Of a stretch of 10,904 nucleotides of DNA, positions 1 to 6,265 are shown piece after piece. Each line of letters begins with the position of its first letter. The stretch's first letter is position 1. The notes below the pieces were generated by a model, which was not told the DNA's origin, made no database searches, and was given only the letters and a program-made list of their open reading frames with translations. Both the position numbers and the translations under genes were made by a program. This DNA is from Butyrivibrio sp. (GTDB lineage: Bacteria; Bacillota_A; Clostridia; Lachnospirales; Lachnospiraceae), in contig NZ_JAILQF010000346.1 of assembly GCF_024699075.1 (NCBI RefSeq), positions 1 through 10,904 of the forward strand, in the 5' to 3' direction.

Positions 1-295
1 CGTATGTCCTCATGCAGGTGAAGAGCTCTGGAGCCTCCTTGGACATAACGAAACAATCGCTTACGAAGCATGGCCTACTTATGAAGAAGCTCTTTGCAAA
101 GAAGACGTTATCGAGATCGGTGTTCAGGTTAATGGTAAAGTCAGAGGCGTTGTAGGGCTTACAGATGATGACACTCAGGAGTCAGCACTTGAAAAGGCAA
201 AAGGAATCGAGTCTGTTAATAAATTCATCGATGGCAAGAACGTTGTAAAGGTAATTTATGTTAAAGGTAAGATTCTTAATATCGTAGTTAAATAA
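1..295 (+). CDS. leuS: Leucyl-tRNA synthetase, C-terminal fragment (5' end outside window)
   Basis: The open frame enters from the left edge (first full codon at position 2) and ends with TAA at 293-295, giving the last 97 residues. It begins VCPHAGEELW, which fits the anticodon-binding domain signature of class I LeuRS (APxxPHxxEELW). It continues with WPTYEEAL and VQVNGKVRG, and ends YVKGKILNIVVK, the typical LeuRS C-terminal extension that contacts the tRNA elbow. The enzyme charges tRNA-Leu with leucine in the cytoplasm. Only the C-terminal part is visible, so the catalytic and editing domains cannot be checked. It is followed at once by an intrinsic terminator, so it is the last gene of its transcript. 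This housekeeping gene anchors the window to a chromosome. Confidence 0.95.
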   Translation, partial: VCPHAGEELWSLLGHNETIAYEAWPTYEEALCKEDVIEIGVQVNGKVRGVVGLTDDDTQESALEKAKGIESVNKFIDGKNVVKVIYVKGKILNIVVK

Positions 296-309
296 GACTA
301 ATAAGATTT

Positions 310-341
310 CAGGCACCCCATAAAAAAGGGTGCCTGTTTTT
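310..341 (+). terminator. Intrinsic terminator of leuS
   Basis: A perfect 9-bp stem, CAGGCACCC (310-318) with GGGTGCCTG (328-336), encloses a 9-base A-rich loop and is followed by five T residues (337-341). It lies 14 bases past the leuS stop. The minus-strand side has no clear T-run, so it acts mainly on leuS, although it sits between two convergent genes and may also slow readthrough from the helicase. Confidence 0.93.
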
Positions 342-350
342 GTGTAAGTA

Positions 351-2786
351 TTACTCTGTTACACTATCATTCTTATCAGCAATTTTTGCGCTTGTCTTAT
401 TGCCTACTTTGTCTTGAATGAATATCCTCCATGATCTGACACGGTCCAGCATCTCGTCCTTATTAAGAACTGCATAGGCAAAGCCCTTTCGCACAAGTTC
501 TTCCGGAAGAATATCATCATATTTTTCAAACACAGGAACTTCTTTAGGATAGAGAAGCTCCATGGCATCAAGTGGCTCATCTGCCATATCACACACAACT
601 TCGTAGAAAGTATTCCTGTCAGCCTTCATAGTAAACTGAATAAAATACGGGCGCGAAGAATCAAGGCCCTTAAGTGCTAGATACGGAGCACACTTGATTT
701 TAAGGAACCTTTCCAGCGCAAGGAATGAATAGCTTCCAAGCCATGGGAAGAGAGCCCACATGTTACCCCCAAGTGATATAAGAGGATTATCTGTAATACC
801 TGCAGCTCTGGCACTCTTTCTTCCAAGTGAAAGCCTCGCCCTTGCATTTTGCATAAGATATGGATAGACCTTATCTTCAAGTAGGACCTTTTTCATACGC
901 TCTAATATATGCGTGTTGATATCACCGGGGCATTCGCCAAAATATGCCGGAACCTGACCCTTGACCATCTGGCAATAGACAGTGTGGCGCTTATGATCTA
1001 TATCTTCAACAACCCAGGTACGACCTGCGATAGCAATCTTTTCCCCAATAGGAGGCGGGGCGCAGAGGGTGCCAAGCTCCTGGGATTCGCACCTTACTGT
1101 ATACTCGACATTCTCCTGGAAGACCGCATAGAACTTGTAAGAGTTCGTGATCCGCTCGCCCTTTAGGCCTACGATAAGTCCCCCTCTTTCTGTCTGCTGG
1201 ATATGATCTATCTCAATTAGGTGTCGCAATAGCACCCTGTAATCATCTGTAGATACCCTGTGAAAATAAGACAGTGACAAGACTCTTCCTGCCAGTTCTC
1301 CAGGAGTCATCTCGCCTCCGGAAGCCAGTGTAGACATGGTCTGGTGGTAGAGTAGTGAGTATGGGAGCCTGTCAAGGACAGGAGGCTCGACCCACCTTTC
1401 TTCTATATAGACCTGTACCAGAGCGATACCCTGAAGGAGCTTCCACGGAATAGTCTCAGGGAGCATAGCCCTAGCCTCAGGCTCGTCCTCACGCATTACA
1501 AACCACATCTCCGGCGGATCATCACGCCTTCCTGTTCGTCCCATTCTCTGGAGAAAAGAAGACACAGTAAACGGAGCATCCATCTGGAATGCGCGCTCGA
1601 GTCTTCCAATATCGATTCCAAGTTCAAGAGTAGAAGTTGTAACAGTAGTAAGATAAGACTCCTCATCCTTCATGGCTTCCTCTGCGGTCTGCCTGTAGGA
1701 TACTGACAGATTGCCATGGTGGATCAGGAACCTTTCAGGCTCGTGCCTTGCTTCGCAGTACTGTCTTAAAGTAGTAGTAACAGCCTCGGCCTCTTCCCTT
1801 GAATTACAGAAGACAAGGCATTTTTTGCCCCTTGTATGTTCAAATATATATCCCATGCCGGGATCTGCAGCCTTGGGAGCTTCGTCAGTCGCAGGAGCTA
1901 TATAAGGAAGAGTTTTGATATTATCTGATATATTAGAAGAAGCGCTGTTATCACTGGATTGTTCATAGGTATCATTCGATGTATACGCCTTAGTAGCACT
2001 TACAACGTCAGCGTCAATAATATCACCCTCAGCTTCCATAGCCATAGCCCTATTTGATTTCCTAGCCGGATCACCTGCCTGCGGCCCCTGAATATAGAAG
2101 TGCTCCATAGAAAGGCGCCATACCTGACCCTTATCCTCAATCTTAGGAATTATGCAGCCTCTACCTGTTCCAGAAGATAAGAATCTTCCGGTTTCTTCAA
2201 GGTCTCCTATAGTTGCAGATAGACCAATACGCCTTGGATTAACCCCAGCCATGCGGGACAATCTCTCCATAAGGCACAGAGTCTGACCTCCGCGATCTCC
2301 CCTCATAAGAGAGTGAACTTCATCAATTACGATAAATCGAAGATCACCAAAAAGCCTTGCGATATCTCCGTGCTTATGAAGCATAAGAGCTTCAAGAGAT
2401 TCCGGAGTTATCTGAAGGATACCCGAAGGCTTTTTTAACAGTTTATTCTTATGAGACTGATTGACATCACCATGCCAGTGCCATACGGGAATATCGGCCT
2501 CCAGACACAGGTCATTAAGGCGCATGAACTGGTCGTTGATAAGAGCCTTAAGCGGCCCTATATATAGCGCCCCCACAGACGATGGCGGATCTTCATCAAA
2601 CATAGTAAGTATGGGAAAAAATGCCGCCTCAGTCTTACCGGAAGCAGTAGAAGCGCACAGAAGAAGATTATCTTCTGAATTAAAAATAGCATCCCCGGCA
2701 GCTACCTGAATAGCACGAAGGGATTCCCAGTTATTTCTATAGATAAAGTCCTGAACAAATGGAGCATATCTGTCAAAAACATCCAT
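351..2786 (-). CDS. Lhr-like DEAD/DEAH-box superfamily 2 helicase
   Basis: An 811-residue ATP-dependent nucleic acid helicase. RecA-like domain 1 has Walker A ASTASGKT (45-52), motif Ia near GPLKAL (77-82), Walker B/motif II DEVH (155-158) and motif III SAT (190-192). RecA-like domain 2 has STLELGIDIG (385-394) and motif VI QRMGRTGR (413-420). The spacing, the HHGNLS segment (356-361) and a long C-terminal part fit the Lhr-like group, whose C-terminus holds winged-helix and beta-barrel modules. Family members act in DNA repair or RNA/DNA remodelling; the role here is not known. Residues about 235-310 form an acidic, Ser/Asn/Asp-rich, probably disordered linker between the two RecA domains. 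The ATG is preceded by GAGG with 7-base spacing. The gene converges on leuS and stands alone. All core motifs look intact. Lhr-like is an inference; SF2 helicase is certain. Confidence 0.92.
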   Translation of the reverse strand: MDVFDRYAPFVQDFIYRNNWESLRAIQVAAGDAIFNSEDNLLLCASTASGKTEAAFFPILTMFDEDPPSSVGALYIGPLKALINDQFMRLNDLCLEADIPVWHWHGDVNQSHKNKLLKKPSGILQITPESLEALMLHKHGDIARLFGDLRFIVIDEVHSLMRGDRGGQTLCLMERLSRMAGVNPRRIGLSATIGDLEETGRFLSSGTGRGCIIPKIEDKGQVWRLSMEHFYIQGPQAGDPARKSNRAMAMEAEGDIIDADVVSATKAYTSNDTYEQSSDNSASSNISDNIKTLPYIAPATDEAPKAADPGMGYIFEHTRGKKCLVFCNSREEAEAVTTTLRQYCEARHEPERFLIHHGNLSVSYRQTAEEAMKDEESYLTTVTTSTLELGIDIGRLERAFQMDAPFTVSSFLQRMGRTGRRDDPPEMWFVMREDEPEARAMLPETIPWKLLQGIALVQVYIEERWVEPPVLDRLPYSLLYHQTMSTLASGGEMTPGELAGRVLSLSYFHRVSTDDYRVLLRHLIEIDHIQQTERGGLIVGLKGERITNSYKFYAVFQENVEYTVRCESQELGTLCAPPPIGEKIAIAGRTWVVEDIDHKRHTVYCQMVKGQVPAYFGECPGDINTHILERMKKVLLEDKVYPYLMQNARARLSLGRKSARAAGITDNPLISLGGNMWALFPWLGSYSFLALERFLKIKCAPYLALKGLDSSRPYFIQFTMKADRNTFYEVVCDMADEPLDAMELLYPKEVPVFEKYDDILPEELVRKGFAYAVLNKDEMLDRVRSWRIFIQDKVGNKTSAKIADKNDSVTE

Positions 2787-2801
2787 AATTTAACCTCATG
2801 T

Positions 2802-2884
2802 CACGAGCGAAGCGAGTGGCTAATGGTTCAAATTGATGGAGCTCGCGTCATCAATTTGGGTATGAAAATATACCATTTTCATAC
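2802..2884. repeat. Cluster of three hairpin-forming palindromes upstream of the helicase
   Basis: Three palindromes lie side by side. First, CACGAGCGAAGCGAGTG (2802-2818) pairs 3 bp, then two mismatches, then 2 bp. Second, CAAATTGATG (2829-2838) and CATCAATTTG (2849-2858) are a perfect 10-bp inverted repeat with a 10-base loop, GAGCTCGCGT. Third, GTATGAAAAT (2860-2869) and ATTTTCATAC (2875-2884) are a perfect 10-bp inverted repeat with a 5-base loop. The loop of the second contains GCTCGC, of which five bases can pair with CGAGC in the first. No T-run follows on either strand, so this is not an ordinary terminator. It may be a dispersed REP-like repeat or a structured leader for the helicase. 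The third palindrome overlaps the stop of the adjacent pseudogene frame (2879-2881). Confidence 0.6.
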
Positions 2885-3253
2885 TTGATCTCTATTATTA
2901 TTCATCAAAACTTTGTCACTCGACTTTTTTACGTTAACATTATCACCAGTTTTATCTTCATCAGAATCTTTGGATATAAGCGGAAGATCATAGATTGTTT
3001 CATACTCATCAGGATGATTTTCATCCTCAATTACATAATATCCATTAATGCTGCCATTTTCTACTATGAGATATTTATCTATTGATGCATATTCAGCCTG
3101 TTTATAATTGCAAACGTCTTAAGATTCTCAGAATCAGAACCTGCAAATTGCGCAAGTTCTTCATCATTTTGAAGATTTGATATCTTAGTTTCTTTTAGAA
3201 TTCTATAGGCAAAATTAAAGCTTCCATTTTTAAATCTGAGATAAAAAATTTTT
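2879..3253 (-). pseudogene. Decayed paralogue of the C-terminus of the neighbouring 549-residue protein
   Basis: Two minus-strand frames together encode a sequence similar to residues about 434-511 of the upstream protein. The first frame (to a stop at 3079-3081) reads KIFYLRFKNGSFNFAYR, then EELAQF and ENLKTF. These match MNYCFYNDGILRIDYK, EELTLF and KKLQKF in the intact gene. Near 3112-3117 the homology moves to a second frame (open 3118-2879, stop TGA 2879-2881) with IDKYLIVENGSINGYYVIED, matching IDKYDVYENGRLNTYYIADD. The shift equals loss of one base, and in-frame stops flank it. No good ribosome binding site or start precedes the first frame; an ATG at 3274-3276 lies inside the upstream gene. 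Homology starts right after the upstream stop codon, which suggests a tandem duplicate that lost its 5' part. A sequencing error is the main alternative for the shift, but would not explain the missing start. Confidence 0.7.
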
Positions 3254-4903
3254 TCAGAAATCAGTCCACCTAGCATTTTCTTTATAGGGTTCGTAACACG
3301 TTATTTCGCTTATATGATCAAGAGATACAAAAGAAATAGTATCATCTGAAAGACCTGCTGAAGTACCAGTATCATCTGCAATATAATATGTATTCAAACG
3401 TCCATTTTCATAAACATCATATTTATCTATCCAAGTAAATCCTGAATTGGGATTCTCTTCAATAAATTTTTGTAGTTTTTTATAATCTCCATTGGTAAAC
3501 AAAGTAAGCTCTTCTATATCCGAGAGTCTTGAATAAGAAGATTCTCTGGTGACCTTATAATCAATTCTTAATATTCCATCATTATAGAAGCAGTAATTCA
3601 TTTCCGTTGTGATACTTGAAGTATTTCTATGATTGACACGAATACATCCATCCTCGAATACAGTTAACTCATCCTCAGCAAATGACAATATATTGTTATC
3701 ATTACGAATCTTAGCGCCATAAACTGCCAGAGGCATTACAATATATCCTATTTCGTTATCATCTTGAGTAATGAGATATCTTATAAAAAGAGTGTTTTCT
3801 TCAGCATTGATATAATAGTCCTTTTTTACGATTTCCAAATCATATCCCGAGGCTTTTTCTGAAAGCTTTTCAGATAGTTCCTCTAATGTACAAAAGGCGT
3901 TTCCTGACGAAACTGCACTTCGCCAAATCTTGGAAATATCACTTGCTGCAGCATTATCTGAAGCTTCACAAAGAAGATCATAACCTGGCTTGAAAGTTCC
4001 ATCTCCCGAGATAATATCATTGATCACAGAATTCTGACATATTACTTGGGGAATTTCAGGTATATCATAATTGCCATACGATATATCACCGATGTTAAAA
4101 TACAGTTCTGTGCTTGACCTTTGCGTTAATGAAGCATATCCCTCAGACAGATCCAAATCTTTAAGAGTTACATTGACGATCATTCTTGACTTTGCATCAA
4201 ATGTATATATCGCTTCACTAAAATCATAATTATATCCCCAAAAAGCAGAATCAATAAATGGGAGTCTTTGTCCTGTAAATGTCACAACAAAGTGTCCTTG
4301 TTCATCGACTAAACCATCAAACTCTACTGAAATTTCTCCTTTTGATACTGCTTCTGATATATTATCTAGGTCAGGCACAAGAATCTTTTCAAGACTAACT
4401 TTACATGAACATTTGTGACCTGTATACTCGTAGATCTGTCTTGTAGTGCCACTTATTATTCCATCATAATATTTGAAAGTTGCTATTTGGTTGGTGGTCT
4501 TACGATCACCAATAATCGAATCTTCATGATAAGGATATGTGCGCCTTCCGCTCAATATTCCCAAATGATTATCTGTATTATCATGGTAATGATCATATGT
4601 CAGATTGATAATTTCCTTATTAATTATTTCAGATGTGCTGAATTCTTCATTATCAGGATCTGAAATCCATTCATACTTATAACAGTACTTTCCTGTAGCA
4701 ACCCAATGATCAGCATAATAAATATCTTCATAAGATGCCTCAAATAGTTTTCTAATAGAAATTTCCTGATTATCATATTCATATATATCATCTAATGGAT
4801 TTACGGAAGTACCAAAGAAATCATGAATGCTATCGTAGTTTAAGATAACAACAAGTGACAATAGAAAAATAATAATTCCCCATAATACTTTTTTTGTGTC
4901 CAA
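3254..4903 (-). CDS. Membrane-anchored extracellular protein of unknown function
   Basis: A 549-residue protein I do not recognise. The N-terminus MDTKKVLWGI is followed by a hydrophobic stretch (about 7-22) that fits an uncleaved signal anchor, since no lipobox cysteine or clear cleavage site is seen. The rest is polar, acidic and rich in Tyr, Asp, Asn and Ser, with predicted beta-type segments and few cysteines (for example C165 and C167). This suggests a surface domain facing outward. The start codon is TTG (4901-4903), supported by GGAGG (4914-4918) at 10-base spacing, with no closer ATG. The C-terminal third (from about 430) is a module also present as a decayed copy directly downstream. 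Base composition is clearly more AT-rich than the flanking helicase and ABC genes, which fits accessory DNA. No catalytic motif is visible. Confidence 0.85.
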   Translation of the reverse strand: MDTKKVLWGIIIFLLSLVVILNYDSIHDFFGTSVNPLDDIYEYDNQEISIRKLFEASYEDIYYADHWVATGKYCYKYEWISDPDNEEFSTSEIINKEIINLTYDHYHDNTDNHLGILSGRRTYPYHEDSIIGDRKTTNQIATFKYYDGIISGTTRQIYEYTGHKCSCKVSLEKILVPDLDNISEAVSKGEISVEFDGLVDEQGHFVVTFTGQRLPFIDSAFWGYNYDFSEAIYTFDAKSRMIVNVTLKDLDLSEGYASLTQRSSTELYFNIGDISYGNYDIPEIPQVICQNSVINDIISGDGTFKPGYDLLCEASDNAAASDISKIWRSAVSSGNAFCTLEELSEKLSEKASGYDLEIVKKDYYINAEENTLFIRYLITQDDNEIGYIVMPLAVYGAKIRNDNNILSFAEDELTVFEDGCIRVNHRNTSSITTEMNYCFYNDGILRIDYKVTRESSYSRLSDIEELTLFTNGDYKKLQKFIEENPNSGFTWIDKYDVYENGRLNTYYIADDTGTSAGLSDDTISFVSLDHISEITCYEPYKENARWTDF

Positions 4904-4949
4904 AATAAAAAATCCTCCAATTTAAAATCCCACTTTTTTCATAAAAAGG

Positions 4950-4958
4950 ATTATAACA
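4950..4958 (-). promoter_or_regulatory. Extended -10 promoter for the 549-residue surface protein
   Basis: On the minus strand TGTTATAAT (4958-4950) is a perfect TATAAT preceded by the TGn extension. A recognisable -35 is absent at 16-19 bases upstream (the DNA is T-rich there), which is typical of extended -10 promoters. Transcription would start near 4943, about 40 bases before the TTG start. It lies just downstream of the terminator of the preceding small ORF, so the gene has its own transcript. Confidence 0.55.
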
Positions 4959-5021
4959 TAAAGAAAAAAGAAAATAATTATCTTTGGTCATATATTAGAA
5001 TTATGTAAAACAGTTTTTTCC

Positions 5022-5046
5022 AAAAATAACCGCCCGAAGGCGGTTA
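5022..5046 (-). terminator. Intrinsic terminator after the small membrane ORF
   Basis: On the minus strand TAACCGCC, loop TTCG, GGCGGTTA form a perfect 8-bp GC-rich stem (5046-5027), followed by TTTTT (5026-5022). It begins 12 bases past the stop codon of the 62-residue ORF, which shows that transcription does run through that ORF on this strand. Confidence 0.9.
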
Positions 5047-5058
5047 CACTTACGATCA

Positions 5059-5247
5059 TCAAATCAGATCAACAGTATTCCTTATTATTGCAACAAAATA
5101 TGCAAGAATAAAAAAAGATAAGTAACTGTATAAAAAAACAATTCCCAAAAATAATATAAATATGGGAATGCTTATATTACTATTTGAAGTAATGACTACC
5201 AATATTGTAAAAATAATTGTAACTAGGATATTAAAAGCCAAAAACAA
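5059..5247 (-). CDS. Small two-helix membrane protein, hypothetical
   Basis: A 62-residue, extremely hydrophobic protein. Two membrane helices are evident: about residues 3-19 (AFNILVTIIFTILVVI) and about 28-54 (PIFILFLGIVFLYSYL and onward). A short polar linker SNSN joins them, and the tail IIRNTVDLI is mildly polar. I recognise no family. The start is TTG (5245-5247) with only a weak AGG eight bases upstream; no ATG is available in the frame. The main support is context: a strong minus-strand terminator 12 bases after the stop and no competing frame. Small membrane peptides of this kind can be toxins, regulators or transporter accessory proteins, but nothing here decides between them. It could also be the tail of a decayed larger gene. 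Confidence 0.45.
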   Translation of the reverse strand: MFLAFNILVTIIFTILVVITSNSNISIPIFILFLGIVFLYSYLSFFILAYFVAIIRNTVDLI

Positions 5248-5528
5248 ATAATATACCTAACTGACACCCCAAAAGCTATGCCTATGATTTACAAAAAAAG
5301 ATTGCCACATTTCCTTATGAATAAAAGCCCAACATTCCCAACGCAAATATTGCAATGCGGTTACAAAAAACACATATACCTTTTCGAAACATTTGATGAA
5401 TAATGTGCTTTAACACGCAGTCCAAAAGAAATCTCTACTTCTATACACACTAACCTGATCAGAAGAAAAAGCTTTTTCTTAATGATAAAATTTATTATTA
5501 AAAAGCTATATATCAGGCTAATACTACG
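5248..5528. other. Gene-poor AT-rich gap between divergent transcription units
   Basis: No convincing gene is seen on either strand. The stretch lies upstream of both the minus-strand small ORF and the plus-strand tetR operon, so it should hold the promoter of the small ORF, but I could not find a convincing one. It contains a perfect 18-bp palindrome (listed separately). A short minus-strand open stretch ending at 5257 lacks a start and a ribosome binding site. Confidence 0.6.
5463..5480. repeat. Perfect 18-bp palindrome
   Basis: AAGAAAAAGCTTTTTCTT is self-complementary along its whole length. An 8-bp palindrome, CTGATCAG (5455-5462), lies directly beside it. The palindrome has no loop, so it suits a dimeric DNA-binding protein better than an RNA hairpin. 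It is about 50 bases upstream of the tetR -35 box. Its role is unknown, and part of it may be chance in AT-rich DNA. Confidence 0.4.
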
Positions 5529-5557
5529 TTGACACGTTAGCCATAGATAACTATAAT
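5529..5557 (+). promoter_or_regulatory. Consensus sigma-A promoter of the tetR-ABC operon
   Basis: TTGACA (5529-5534) and TATAAT (5552-5557) are both perfect matches to the consensus and are separated by exactly 17 bases. Transcription would begin near 5564, leaving a leader of roughly 68 bases before the regulator's ATG. A promoter this strong is expected to need tight repression, and palindromes lie within the spacer and directly after the -10 box. Confidence 0.92.
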
Positions 5558-5592
5558 GTTAGGTGCAGCTAACTGGTTAACAGTGTTAACCA
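5536..5592. promoter_or_regulatory. Array of three GTTA/TAAC palindromes, probable TetR operators
   Basis: Three adjacent inverted repeats share the half-site GTTA/TAAC. Site 1 is GTTAGCCATAGATAAC (5536-5551), filling nearly the whole promoter spacer. Site 2 is GTTAGGTGCAGCTAAC (5558-5573), starting directly after the -10 box. Site 3 is TGGTTAAC-AGT-GTTAACCA (5574-5592), a perfect 8-bp inverted repeat. Sites 1 and 2 are both GTTA-N8-TAAC with centres 22 bp apart, about two helical turns; site 3 is GTTA-N7-TAAC. TetR-family dimers bind such palindromes, and the regulator encoded 40 bases downstream is the obvious candidate. Binding would block RNA polymerase at the promoter. The assignment to this regulator is an inference. 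Confidence 0.75.
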
Positions 5593-5631
5593 CCTTGCTG
5601 GAAATTATCTCATACATATGGAAACAGGTAT

Positions 5632-6231
5632 ATGGAGACTAAAGAACAGATTTTAAAAGCGGCAAGAAATGAATTCATGTGCAAGGGATTCAAGAATGCT
5701 TCTATGAGAAGCATAGCTAAGGAAGTAGGTATCAGCGCGGCAGCTCTTTACAAGCATTATGCAAATAAAGAAGAGATATTTGATGCAGTTGTAGAACCGG
5801 CAGTAAAGACATGGAATAACTTTTGTAAGTCAGAATGCGTCAGGGAGATAGATATGGGTCTTAAAAATGGTCCCGATGCTATGTGGAATGACTCAAGTCA
5901 GGTTCATATGATGGTTGATATTCTTTATACCAACTATGATGAGCAAAAGCTTCTCTTCTTTGGAAGTGAAGGCACCAGATATTCCGGCTTCTTCCAGGAA
6001 CTTATAAGAGCGGCAGAGCAGGGAACGCTGGAATTCATGAAACAGTACAAGCTTATAGGAGGAAGTGTTAATAAAGTTGATGGCAAGGAACTGCATCTGC
6101 TTTTGAGTGCTCAGTATTCTGCGTTTCTTGAAATGATAAGGCATGACTTCACCTATGAAGAGGCGGTTCACTATGCAGATACAGTGAATACATTTTTCAG
6201 GTTTGGTTGGAGAGATTTCCTTGGTTTTTAA
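5632..6231 (+). CDS. TetR/AcrR-family transcriptional regulator
   Basis: A 199-residue regulator of normal family length. The N-terminal domain METKEQILKAARNEF is followed by a helix-turn-helix (about 25-44) with MRSIAKEVGIS and AALYKHYANKEEIF, the classic TetR pattern in which YxHYxxKEE closes the DNA-binding domain. The remaining about 145 residues are a helical ligand-binding and dimerisation domain that gives no clue to the ligand. The ATG at 5632 has a modest AGG upstream; an ATG at 5618 is in another frame. The gene is first in an operon with two ABC half-transporters (34 bases to the next start), under a consensus promoter overlapped by palindromes. The likely job is autorepression and repression of the transporter, relieved by a substrate of the transporter or a related signal. 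Confidence 0.93.
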   Translation: METKEQILKAARNEFMCKGFKNASMRSIAKEVGISAAALYKHYANKEEIFDAVVEPAVKTWNNFCKSECVREIDMGLKNGPDAMWNDSSQVHMMVDILYTNYDEQKLLFFGSEGTRYSGFFQELIRAAEQGTLEFMKQYKLIGGSVNKVDGKELHLLLSAQYSAFLEMIRHDFTYEEAVHYADTVNTFFRFGWRDFLGF

Positions 6232-6265
6232 AATGTTTGCACAATTATAAAAGGGAGGCATTAGC

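Noticed and set aside
2885..3085. Plus-strand open frame of 66 codons over the pseudogene
   Set aside because: It is antisense to the remnant, which has recognisable homology on the minus strand, and has no ribosome binding site.
3112..3120. Programmed -1 ribosomal frameshift as explanation of the two-frame remnant
   Set aside because: No X-XXY-YYZ slippery heptamer is seen at the junction, and the remnant lacks its own start, so decay is the simpler reading.
5257..5364. Minus-strand open stretch of 35 codons ending TAG at 5257, rich in Trp and aromatic residues, just before the small membrane ORF
   Set aside because: No ribosome binding site or convincing start, a stop shortly upstream, and no recognisable family; it could be a decayed gene tail but the evidence is too thin.
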